Source of the DNA: Oxalobacteraceae bacterium UBA6704
GTDB lineage: Bacteria > Pseudomonadota > Gammaproteobacteria > Burkholderiales > Burkholderiaceae_D
DNA: 20,283 nt
Assembly (NCBI GenBank): GCA_002454505.1
Contig: DKJA01000073.1
Span: forward strand, 1 to 20,283
Direction of reading: 5' to 3'
Shown here: one piece after another, positions 6,745-15,729 of the stretch
Position numbering within the stretch: the first letter of the stretch is position 1
Layout of the letters: each line of letters opens with the position of its first letter
Notes under the pieces: model-generated
The model's database searches: none
What the model was told of the DNA's origin: nothing
The model's input: the letters and a program-made list of their open reading frames with translations, nothing else
Program-made: the position numbers and the translations under genes

Positions 6745-7062
6745 ATGGCCAGCGTGACCCTGGACGGCGCGGCGCTCCGCGATGAAGCCGGCTTCATGAA
6801 CGCCAGCCGGGCGGCTTTCGGTTTCTCCGACATGGTCGGCGCTTCGATCGATGCGTGGGTGGATGCGCTCTCTTACCTGCGCGACGAGGAAGGGCTGACG
6901 AAGTTCCGGCTGAAGCCGAACGAGGTGCTGGAGATCGTCGTCACCAATGCGGCCGCCGCCGCGCCGGACCTGCTCGAAGAGATCGCGTTCTGCGTGGGCG
7001 GCATCAACGAGCGGTATGAGGATTATGGCGAGAAGCCGGCGTTGAAGCTGGTGTTGAAGTAG
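6745..7062 (+). CDS. Barstar-like small protein (possible RNase inhibitor), orphan
   Basis: This 105-aa acidic protein resembles the barstar (barnase inhibitor) family. An N-terminal strand VTLDGA is followed by a helix, then GASIDAWVDALSYL (32-45), which aligns with barstar GENLDALWDCL. In that alignment Asp36 and Asp40 occupy the places of barnase-contacting Asp35 and Asp39 of barstar. The start codon abuts the exbD stop with no gap, so it is translated as the last gene of the bamE-dapB-exbBD run. No ribonuclease toxin gene is adjacent. In the family such proteins neutralise secreted or contact-delivered RNases, but here the role is unknown. The family call is by eye and moderately sure. 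Confidence 0.65.
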   Translation: MASVTLDGAALRDEAGFMNASRAAFGFSDMVGASIDAWVDALSYLRDEEGLTKFRLKPNEVLEIVVTNAAAAAPDLLEEIAFCVGGINERYEDYGEKPALKLVLK

Positions 7063-7163
7063 GGGGACTGTCCCCAGCGGGGACTGTCCCCGGGGTTGCT
7101 TTTTCAGTGAGCTACGAAAGTCAGATACAACCCCGGGGACAGTCCCTTGCAGGGACAGTCCCC
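7063..7163. repeat. Palindromic element copy 2 (between barstar-like gene and map)
   Basis: Two 13-nt palindromes lie in tandem with a 16-nt period (7063-7075 and 7079-7091) and are followed by GGGGTTG. After a loop of about 29 nt the inverted set follows: CAACCCC, GGGGACAGTCCC (7135-7146) and GGGACAGTCCCC (7152-7163). Each 36-nt arm pairs with the other, and each unit is itself a palindrome, so small hairpins and one long stem are alternative folds. The loop contains GCTACGAAAGTCAGATA, the reverse complement of the loop in copy 5 with few changes. The element starts immediately after a TAG stop and ends 5 nt from the map stop. Confidence 0.95.
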
Positions 7164-7168
7164 GACGA

Positions 7169-7960
7169 TCAAGCCGCCTTCTCGCCTGGCGCCAGCGTCA
7201 GCACATCGAACCCGGTCGCCGTCACGGCGATCATGTGCTCCCACTGCGCGGACAGCGAACGGTCCTGCGTCACCACCGTCCAGCCGTCCGGCAGGGAGCG
7301 GGTCTGGTGCTTGCCGGCGTTGATCATCGGTTCGATCGTGAAGATCATGCCCGGCTCCAGCTTCAGGCCCATGCCGGGGCGGCCGTAGTGCAGCACCTGC
7401 GGCTCTTCGTGGTAAACCATGCCGATGCCGTGGCCGCAGTAGTCGCGCACCACCGAGTAGCCATTGCTTTCCGCCACCGCCTGGATCGCGTGGCCCACGT
7501 CGCCCAGCGTGGCGCCCGGTTTCACGGCGCGGATGCCCGCCCACATGGCGTCGTACGTCACTTCGCACAGCTTGCGCGCGGCCTTGCTGACGTTGCCCAC
7601 GTAGTACATGCGGCTCGTGTCGCCGAACCAGTCGTCCTTGATGACGGCCACGTCGATGTTGATGATGTCACCATCCTTCAGCACTTTCTTCGGCGATGGA
7701 ATGCCGTGGCAGACCACTTCGTTCACCGACGTGCACACCGTCTTCGTGAAGCCGGCATAGCCCACGTTCGCGGGGATCACCTGCAGCACCTTGACGATGT
7801 ACTCGTTGCACAGGTCGTCCAGGTATTCGGTGGTGACGCCGGGTTTGACGTGCGGGCCGATCATCGTCAGCACGTCGGCAGCCAACTGGCCGGCGATGCG
7901 CGACAGTTCCACCTGCTCGGCGGATTTGACGAGGATGGCGTTGCTGTTCTTCTTACGCAT
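7169..7960 (-). CDS. map: Methionine aminopeptidase, type I (second-copy context)
   Basis: The 263-aa enzyme removes the initiator methionine from nascent proteins. All five dinuclear-metal ligands are present: Asp103 (NIDVAV), Asp114 (GDTSR), His177 (CGHGIG), Glu210 (TIEPM) and Glu241 (WEHM). The substrate-binding His85 (CHGIPSP) is also present. The length is typical of the bacterial type Ia enzyme, with no zinc-finger extension. Its start overlaps the end of the ParD-like gene by 8 nt, so the two are translationally coupled. The housekeeping map usually lies near rpsB, so this linkage to a ParD-like gene suggests an additional copy. That part is inference. Confidence 0.96.
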   Translation of the reverse strand: MRKKNSNAILVKSAEQVELSRIAGQLAADVLTMIGPHVKPGVTTEYLDDLCNEYIVKVLQVIPANVGYAGFTKTVCTSVNEVVCHGIPSPKKVLKDGDIINIDVAVIKDDWFGDTSRMYYVGNVSKAARKLCEVTYDAMWAGIRAVKPGATLGDVGHAIQAVAESNGYSVVRDYCGHGIGMVYHEEPQVLHYGRPGMGLKLEPGMIFTIEPMINAGKHQTRSLPDGWTVVTQDRSLSAQWEHMIAVTATGFDVLTLAPGEKAA

Positions 7961-8186
7961 CGTGCAGCATCTCCCGGCTCACGGTGGCGAGCCGCAGCGG
8001 ACCCTTGCCCGTGTCGCCCCGCAGCAGCAGCTGGCACAGCTCGCTGTAGTTCAGGTCGGGATTGGTTTCGGCCAGCATGCCGATGCGCAGCCAGTGCTCG
8101 GCCTGCGCATTGATCGAGCGGCTCAGGGCGCCGCTGGCGATGCGCAGGTTTTCATGCATCTGGTCGGAGATCTTGACGATACCCAT
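7953..8186 (-). CDS. ParD-like family protein, overlapping map
   Basis: The frame is open from 8249, but the start at 8186 (MGIVKISDQMHENLRIAS) is preferred. It is preceded by AAAGG at a suitable distance, and the upstream codons would overlap the promoter. The product is 77 aa and resembles the ParD-like family. A short N-terminal strand (GIVKIS) is followed by helices including SRSINAQAEHWLRIGMLAE, a layout like ribbon-helix-helix antitoxins. No ParE-type toxin is adjacent; the partner gene is map, with an 8-nt overlap. I recall the same pairing from other proteobacteria. A likely autoregulatory inverted repeat covers its promoter. The function is not established. Confidence 0.8.
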   Translation of the reverse strand: MGIVKISDQMHENLRIASGALSRSINAQAEHWLRIGMLAETNPDLNYSELCQLLLRGDTGKGPLRLATVSREMLHDA

Positions 8187-8197
8187 GATAATGCCTT

Positions 8198-8223
8198 TAT
8201 ACGGTTTATATATGGACCGTATA
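8198..8223. promoter_or_regulatory. Inverted-repeat operator candidate in the ParD-like/map promoter
   Basis: TATACGGT (8198-8205) and ACCGTATA (8216-8223) form a perfect 8-bp inverted repeat with a 10-nt AT-rich spacer. The half-site centres are 18 bp apart, so they lie on about the same helical face. The site overlaps the -10 hexamer and predicted start of the promoter at 8221-8249 and ends 11 nt before the ParD-like ATG. A ribbon-helix-helix protein encoded by the first gene would be the obvious ligand; this is inference. Confidence 0.65.
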
Positions 8224-8249
8224 TTAGCATTTTGCGGCAGCCAGGGCAA
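8221..8249 (-). promoter_or_regulatory. Sigma70-like promoter of the ParD-like/map operon
   Basis: On the minus strand TTGCCC (8249-8244) and TAATAT (8226-8221) are separated by exactly 17 nt. Transcription would begin near 8214 and give a leader of about 28 nt. The promoter lies in the short gap after the VOC gene, so map need not depend on read-through from the AraC/VOC genes. Confidence 0.6.
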
Positions 8250-8265
8250 ACCGGGGCAGCCGCCG

Positions 8266-8631
8266 TCAGCGCACCGCCTTGGGATCGAACAGCGGATTCT
8301 GGATCAGCCCCAATACATTGCCGAACGGGTCAGCCAGTTCGGCCGTGCGGATGCCTTCGCCCACGTCCTGGATGGCCGAGTGAGTGCTTGCTCCCAGCGC
8401 GAGGAGGCGCTGCATTTCGGCCTCGATATCGTCCACGCCCCAGTAGACCTGGGTGCCGGCCTTGCCCGGTTCGCCGTCCGGAATCAGGCCCAGCTCGAAG
8501 CCGCCGATGGCGAAGCCCACGTAGAACGGCTGGTCGAAGTAGGGTGCCGTGCCGAACGCTTCGGTGTACCAGGCCTTGGCGGCGGCCAGGTCGTTGACGG
8601 GGTAGATGGCGGTGCGCAGTCCTTTGATCAT
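8266..8631 (-). CDS. VOC (glyoxalase/bleomycin-resistance-like) family protein
   Basis: An in-frame ATG exists at 8661, but the start at 8631 (MIKGLRTAIYPVNDL) is preferred. AAAGGA lies about 6 nt before it and the family fold begins immediately. The 121-aa product shows the beta-alpha-beta-beta-beta pattern of a single VOC domain pair: IYPVNDLAAAKAWYTEAFG at the start, GFELGLIP in the middle, and VDDIEAEMQRLLALGA with ADPFGNVLGLIQNP at the end. VOC proteins include metal-dependent lyases, dioxygenases and drug-binding proteins, and the substrate cannot be told. It lies 76 nt downstream of the AraC gene on the same strand, a common pairing, and may be controlled by it. Confidence 0.88.
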   Translation of the reverse strand: MIKGLRTAIYPVNDLAAAKAWYTEAFGTAPYFDQPFYVGFAIGGFELGLIPDGEPGKAGTQVYWGVDDIEAEMQRLLALGASTHSAIQDVGEGIRTAELADPFGNVLGLIQNPLFDPKAVR

Positions 8632-8707
8632 GGCGGTCCTTTCAGGGAGAAGAGCCGCCATGATGCCACCGGGCCGGCGGCGCGGATTGGAAAAATGGAA
8701 GGTGCTG

Positions 8708-9445
8708 TCAGCGTCCGCCCGGCGTGCCGTCCGCGAAATCGTGGAAATCGCGGATCAGGTGCGACTGGTCGAAATAGCCGCATTCGGCCGCCAGCGCCGC
8801 CAGGTCGCCGCCATGCCCGGCCGGTTCGCGCAGCAGGGCCAGCGCGCGCCGGAAGCGGCAGATGCGGGCAAACAGCTTCGGCGACAGGCCCACCTGCTGG
8901 CGGAATTGCAGCGCCAGGTGCTGGCGCGACACGTGCAGCGCATCGGCCAGCGCCTCCACGCGCAGCGCGCCATGCGACGCCTCAATTGCCGCCACGGCCC
9001 GCAAGCCGAGCGCCGGCGGCGTGACGCCGCTTTCCCGCAGGCGCCGCAGCAGCACGCGCTGGATCAGCGCAATCCGTTGGCCATCGTCCGCTGCATCCCA
9101 CAACGCATCGTCCAGCCGGTCGGCCGACGGGCGGCCCCACAGGTGGGCCAGGTCGGCCCGCACATCGGTCAGTCCATGCAGTGGTGCTCCGAGGAACAGC
9201 CCCGCCGCGCCGGGCTTGAAACGCACGGCCACCGTCCGCATCGGCCGCGCCGCCGGCACCAGCACGGAAGCGCTCATCATTCCCACGGCAAACGCGGGGG
9301 TGCCCGTGTCCTGCCACAGGATGTCCACGCAATTGTCCGGCAGCACGCGATGGGTATGGGGCGCGCCGGCCACCTGCATCGTCCACAGGCACGCCACGTG
9401 CGCCGCAAGCGCCGGGTGCGGCGGATACTCGCGGTAGGCTGTCAT
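8708..9445 (-). CDS. AraC-family transcriptional regulator
   Basis: The 245-aa protein has an N-terminal sensor region of the type seen in many AraC regulators (HVACLWTMQ, HRVLPDNCVDILW, VRFKPGAAGLFLG). I recall this domain as DUF6597. A C-terminal double helix-turn-helix follows at about 150-240: IEASHGALRVEALADALHVS, RQHLALQFRQQVGLSPK and CGYFDQSHLIRDFHDF. The final GTP motif is present but the C-terminal end is short. GGGGAA precedes the ATG. It is divergent from leuS with overlapping promoters. Its likely target is the adjacent VOC gene; the ligand is unknown. Confidence 0.9.
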   Translation of the reverse strand: MTAYREYPPHPALAAHVACLWTMQVAGAPHTHRVLPDNCVDILWQDTGTPAFAVGMMSASVLVPAARPMRTVAVRFKPGAAGLFLGAPLHGLTDVRADLAHLWGRPSADRLDDALWDAADDGQRIALIQRVLLRRLRESGVTPPALGLRAVAAIEASHGALRVEALADALHVSRQHLALQFRQQVGLSPKLFARICRFRRALALLREPAGHGGDLAALAAECGYFDQSHLIRDFHDFADGTPGGR

Positions 9446-9476
9446 CCGTTCCCCGTGCGGTCGATGCCCTCAAACC

Positions 9477-9505
9477 AGTATAATGTCCGGTTCATATTCC
9501 CCCAA
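9477..9505 (-). promoter_or_regulatory. Candidate promoter of the AraC-family gene
   Basis: On the minus strand TTGGGG (9505-9500) and TATACT (9482-9477) are separated by 17 nt. Its -10 overlaps the plus-strand TATAAT assigned to leuS, so RNA polymerase cannot occupy both at once. Confidence 0.5.
9479..9484 (+). promoter_or_regulatory. Consensus -10 hexamer upstream of leuS
   Basis: A perfect TATAAT lies 62 nt before the leuS ATG. The -35 position (9456-9461, TGCGGT, 17-nt spacing) is poor, so the promoter is either weak, activator-dependent or not correctly placed. No T-box or other recognised leader was seen in 9485-9546. Confidence 0.4.
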
Positions 9506-9546
9506 TTTCACCCTTTTCACCATCGCAAAGCGACCCTGCATCCATC

Positions 9547-12189
<2,643 letters not shown>

Positions 12190-12191
12190 GC

Positions 12192-12872
12192 ATGCACAAG
12201 ACTCTGAAGGGCCTGGCCCGCAACGCTGTACTGGTGGCCGCGCTGGCCGCCACCGTGTCGGCCTGCGGCTTCCACCTGCGCGGTTCGGGCGGCAACTACA
12301 CGCTGCCGTTCCGGTCGATGTACATCGGCCTGCCGGAGTCGTCGCCGCTGGCCATCGACCTGAAGCGGAACATCCGCGTCAACGGCAATACGGTGGTCGT
12401 CAATTCGGCGCCGGCGGCCGATGCCGTCGTCGAGGTGATCACCGATCCGGAAAAGACGCGCAGCAAGTCGATCCTGTCGCTGAACAGCGCGGGCCGCGTC
12501 AGCGAGTACCTGCTGTCGTATAACATCGTGTTCCGCGTGACGAACGGCGCCGGCGTCGAACTGCTGGCCCCCACGCAGATCACGCTGACCCGGCCGATCA
12601 CGTTCAACGAAACGCAGCTGCTGGCCAAGGAGCAGGAAGAGGCGCAGCTGTACCGCGACATGCAGGCCGATCTGGTGCAGCAGATGATGCGCCGCATGGC
12701 GGCCATCAAACCGTCCGCACCGGCACCGGCACCGACCAATACCATCAGCCCGCTGACGGTGCAGGGCGACGTGTCGCCGGGCTCCGTGGCCACGCCGGCC
12801 ACGCCGGCCGCGCCGAGCGAAACGACGACGGTACCGGGCACGGTGCCCGTCGTGCCGCAGCGCCAGGAGTAG
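12192..12872 (+). CDS. lptE: LPS-assembly lipoprotein LptE
   Basis: The frame is open far upstream inside leuS, but ATG 12192, two bases after the leuS stop, begins a proper lipoprotein signal peptide ending in VSAC (Cys25). The hallmark CGFHLRG follows (25-31). The 226-aa product should be the outer-membrane lipoprotein that plugs and assembles the LptD barrel for lipopolysaccharide export. The central part (RVSEYLLSYNIVFRV, RPITFNETQLLAKEQEEAQLYRDMQ) matches the family. The last 55 residues are a Pro/Ala/Thr-rich, probably disordered tail. The next gene starts one base after its stop, and the position between leuS and holA is the usual one. Confidence 0.95.
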   Translation: MHKTLKGLARNAVLVAALAATVSACGFHLRGSGGNYTLPFRSMYIGLPESSPLAIDLKRNIRVNGNTVVVNSAPAADAVVEVITDPEKTRSKSILSLNSAGRVSEYLLSYNIVFRVTNGAGVELLAPTQITLTRPITFNETQLLAKEQEEAQLYRDMQADLVQQMMRRMAAIKPSAPAPAPTNTISPLTVQGDVSPGSVATPATPAAPSETTTVPGTVPVVPQRQE

Positions 12873-12873
12873 C

Positions 12874-13893
12874 ATGCAGCTGCGAGCCGAAGCGCTGGAC
12901 GGCCACCTGGCCAAGTCCCTGGCGCCCCTGTACGTGATCACCAGCGACGAGCACCTGCTGGCGCTGGAAGCGGCCGACAAGATCCGCCGCACGGCCCGCG
13001 CACAGGGCTACTCGGAGCGCGACGTGCTGACGGTGGAGCGCAGCTTCAAGTGGGGCGAGCTGCTCGCGTCGAACCAGGCTTTATCGCTGTTCGGCGACAA
13101 GAAGCTGATCGAGCTGCGCATCCCCACCGGCAAGCCGGGCAAGGATGGCGGCGCGGCGCTGCAGGCTTATGCAAAAGACCTGTCGCCGGATAACCTGACG
13201 CTGATCACGCTGCCGAAGCTGGACTGGCAGTCGGCCAAGGCGGCCTGGGTGACGGCGCTGCAGCAGGCCGCCGTGTTCATCGAGATCCCCGTCGTGGAAC
13301 GGGCGCAGCTGCCGAACTGGATCTCGCAGCGGCTCTCCATGCAGAACCAGAGCGCGGACCGGCAGAGCCTCGACTTCATCGCCGACCGCGTCGAGGGCAA
13401 CCTGCTGGCAGCGCACCAGGAGATCCAGAAACTGGGCCTGCTGCACGAGCCGGGCAAGCTGACTTACGAGCAGGTGCACGACGCCGTGCTGAACGTGGCG
13501 CGCTACGATGTGTTCAAGCTGTCCGAAGCGATGCTGGGTGGCGACGCGGCGCGGCTGGTGCGCATGCTGGAAGGCCTGAAAGGCGAGGGCGAGGCGCTGC
13601 CGCTGGTGCTGTGGGCCGTGTCGGAAGAGATCCGCACGCTGCTGAAGCTCAAGTCCGGCATGGCGCAGGGCCGGCCGCTGGGCGCGCTGCTGAAGGAGTA
13701 TCGTATCTGGGGGCCGCGCGAGCGGCTGATGGAGCCGGCGCTGCGCCGCGTGACGCTGCCCGTGCTGGAAGACGCGCTGCGCCAGGCGGCCCAGGTGGAC
13801 CGGATGGTGAAGGGCCTGCGCGCGAAGGCGTATGCGGGCGACCAGTGGGACGCCATGCTGCAGCTGGCGCTGAAGGTAGCACGAGGGTCATGA
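12874..13893 (+). CDS. holA: DNA polymerase III subunit delta
   Basis: The 339-aa protein has the length and features of the clamp-loader delta subunit, which opens the beta sliding clamp. An N-terminal AAA+-like domain lacks a functional Walker A (LAPLYVITSDEHLLALEAADKIR; ELRIPTGKPGKDG). The middle region includes DFIADRVEGNLLAAHQEIQKL, and the C-terminal collar has VRMLEGLKGEGEALPLVLWAVSEEIRTLL. AGGAG lies 5 nt before the ATG. Its stop overlaps the start region of proA (ATGATG), indicating coupled translation. Confidence 0.96.
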   Translation: MQLRAEALDGHLAKSLAPLYVITSDEHLLALEAADKIRRTARAQGYSERDVLTVERSFKWGELLASNQALSLFGDKKLIELRIPTGKPGKDGGAALQAYAKDLSPDNLTLITLPKLDWQSAKAAWVTALQQAAVFIEIPVVERAQLPNWISQRLSMQNQSADRQSLDFIADRVEGNLLAAHQEIQKLGLLHEPGKLTYEQVHDAVLNVARYDVFKLSEAMLGGDAARLVRMLEGLKGEGEALPLVLWAVSEEIRTLLKLKSGMAQGRPLGALLKEYRIWGPRERLMEPALRRVTLPVLEDALRQAAQVDRMVKGLRAKAYAGDQWDAMLQLALKVARGS

Positions 13894-15173
13894 TGAGCAC
13901 CGAGAACGTTGTGGAGTACATGCAGGCGCTGGGCAAGCGTGCCCGCGCCGCCTCGCGCGCGATGGCGCGTGCCGACAGCGCCACGCGCAACCGCGCCCTG
14001 GCGCTGATCGCCGATGCGATCGAGCGCGATGCCGATGCGCTGCGCGCCGCGAATGCGCTGGACCTGGACGCGGCCCGCGCCAGCGGCCTGGCACCGGCGA
14101 TGCTGGACCGGCTGGCGCTGTCCGGCAAGGCCATCGCCACGATGGTCGAAGGCCTGCGCCAGATCGTCGCGCTGCCCGATCCGGTGGGCGAGATCTCGAA
14201 CATGAAGACGCGCCCGTCCGGCATCCAGGTGGGCCAGATGCGCGTGCCGCTGGGCGTCATCGGCATCATCTACGAAGCGCGGCCGAACGTGACGGTGGAT
14301 GCGGCCGGCCTGTGCATCAAGAGCGGCAACGCGACGATCCTGCGCGGCGGCTCGGAAGCGATCCACTGCAACCGCGCGCTGGCGAAGATCGTCAAGCAGG
14401 GCCTGACCGATGCGGGCCTGCCGGAAGACGGTGTGCAGGTGGTCGACACGACCGACCGCGCCGCCGTCGGCGCGCTGATCACGATGCCGCAATACGTGGA
14501 CGTGATCGTGCCCCGGGGCGGCAAGGGTTTGATCGCCCGGCTGATGGAAGAAGCGACGGTGCCGATGATCAAGCACCTGGACGGCATCTGCCACGTGTAC
14601 ATCGACGCGAAGGCGGATCTGCATAAGGCGCTGGACATCGGCTTCAACGCCAAGTGCCACCGCTACGGCACCTGCAACACGATGGAGACGCTGCTGGTCG
14701 ACCGGTCCATCGCCGCGGCGGTACTGCCGGAGCTGGCGCAACGCTACCTGACCGAGAGCGTGGAACTGCGCGCGGACGACGAGAGCCATGCGATCCTCGC
14801 CGCCGCTGAGTATCCGCACCTCGTTCGCGCAACGGAAGAAGACTGGGCGACGGAATACCTGGCGCCCGTCCTCGCCGTGCGCGTCGTCGACGGCATCGAT
14901 GCGGCGATGGATCATATCGACACGTGGTCGTCGAAGCACACCGAGGCGATCGTCACGGAAGACTACAGCACTGCCATGCGCTTCCTGCGCGAAGTCGATT
15001 CGGCGTCGGTGATGGTGAACGCGTCGACCCGCTTCGCCGACGGCTTCGAATACGGCCTCGGCGCGGAGATCGGCATCAGCAACGACAAGCTGCACGCCCG
15101 CGGCCCGGTGGGGCTGGAGGGGCTGACGTCGCTGAAGTACGTGGTTTTCGGACACGGGGAAACCAGAAAGTAG
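13893..15173 (+). CDS. proA: Glutamate-5-semialdehyde dehydrogenase (gamma-glutamyl phosphate reductase)
   Basis: This 426-aa enzyme reduces gamma-glutamyl phosphate in the second step of proline synthesis. The catalytic Cys261 lies in HRYGTCNTMETLLVD. The IIYEARPNVTVDAAGLCIKSGN and RGGSEAIHCN blocks form the NADP/substrate region, and FADGFEYGLGAEIGISNDK closes the fold. Two adjacent ATG codons are possible (13890, 13893). The second is chosen because GAGGG (13883-13887) then sits at a better distance; the first would add one Met. No proB is nearby. It ends the leuS-lptE-holA-proA run, followed by a small GC-rich hairpin (15181-15194) and a partial palindromic element. Confidence 0.97.
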   Translation: MSTENVVEYMQALGKRARAASRAMARADSATRNRALALIADAIERDADALRAANALDLDAARASGLAPAMLDRLALSGKAIATMVEGLRQIVALPDPVGEISNMKTRPSGIQVGQMRVPLGVIGIIYEARPNVTVDAAGLCIKSGNATILRGGSEAIHCNRALAKIVKQGLTDAGLPEDGVQVVDTTDRAAVGALITMPQYVDVIVPRGGKGLIARLMEEATVPMIKHLDGICHVYIDAKADLHKALDIGFNAKCHRYGTCNTMETLLVDRSIAAAVLPELAQRYLTESVELRADDESHAILAAAEYPHLVRATEEDWATEYLAPVLAVRVVDGIDAAMDHIDTWSSKHTEAIVTEDYSTAMRFLREVDSASVMVNASTRFADGFEYGLGAEIGISNDKLHARGPVGLEGLTSLKYVVFGHGETRK

Positions 15174-15193
15174 CTATCATCCGGCAGGTGCCG

Positions 15194-15222
15194 GGGGACT
15201 GTCCCTGCAAGGGACTGTCCCC
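15194..15222. repeat. Palindromic element copy 3 (half copy after proA)
   Basis: Only one arm is present: GGGGACTGTCCC (15194-15205) and GGGACTGTCCCC (15211-15222), separated by TGCAA. The usual inverted second arm does not follow in the next 60 nt. The TGCAA spacing matches the reverse of the right arm of copy 2, so this is either a solo unit or a remnant after loss of one arm. It begins 20 nt past the proA stop. Confidence 0.85.
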
Positions 15223-15284
15223 TCAGTTGCTTTCTCGGTTGCTTTTCTTAGTTACCTGTCCTTTTACCCACCACGGAACCTCAA

Positions 15285-15713
15285 ATGCTCTGGATCAAAG
15301 CCTTCCACATCGTCTTCATCGTCTCCTGGTTTGCCGGCCTGTTCTACCTGCCGCGCATCTTCGTCAACCTGGCGCAGGAACAGCCCGGCCCGACGACGGA
15401 GCGCCTGCTGCTGATGGCCCGCAAGCTGTACCGTTTCATGACGATGCTGGCCGTGCCGGCGCTCGTGTTCGGCCTGGTGCTGACCTATATGCTGTACAAG
15501 ACCGACACCGGCATGCACATGCCGGGCTGGCTGCATGCGAAGCTGACGTTCGTCGTGCTGGTGCTGGGTTACCACCACGCCTGCGGTTCGCTGCTGAAGA
15601 AATTCGAGCGGGGCGTGAACAAGCGGAGCCACGTGTTCTACCGCTGGTTCAACGAGGTGCCCGTGCTGCTGCTGCTGGCGATCACGATCTTCGTCGTCGT
15701 CAAGCCGTTCTGA
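15285..15713 (+). CDS. hemJ: Protoporphyrinogen IX oxidase HemJ (UPF0093/CopD-like membrane protein)
   Basis: The 142-aa protein is almost entirely hydrophobic, with four membrane segments. It carries the HemJ signature blocks: KAFHIVFIVSWFAGLFYLPR (5-24), WLHAKLTFVVLVLGYHHACG (82-101) and the C-terminal RSHVFYRWFNEVPVLLLL. His8, His84 and Lys86 are at conserved family positions. HemJ oxidises protoporphyrinogen IX to protoporphyrin IX in heme synthesis in bacteria lacking HemG or HemY. A Shine-Dalgarno (ACGGAA) is weak. It is followed after 16 nt by the isomerase-like gene. Confidence 0.92.
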   Translation: MLWIKAFHIVFIVSWFAGLFYLPRIFVNLAQEQPGPTTERLLLMARKLYRFMTMLAVPALVFGLVLTYMLYKTDTGMHMPGWLHAKLTFVVLVLGYHHACGSLLKKFERGVNKRSHVFYRWFNEVPVLLLLAITIFVVVKPF

Positions 15714-15729
15714 CCGAAGCGGGGCCGCC

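Noticed and set aside
7953..8186. Classical ParDE toxin-antitoxin module
   Set aside because: There is no ParE/RelE-like toxin gene nearby. The overlapping partner is a complete methionine aminopeptidase.
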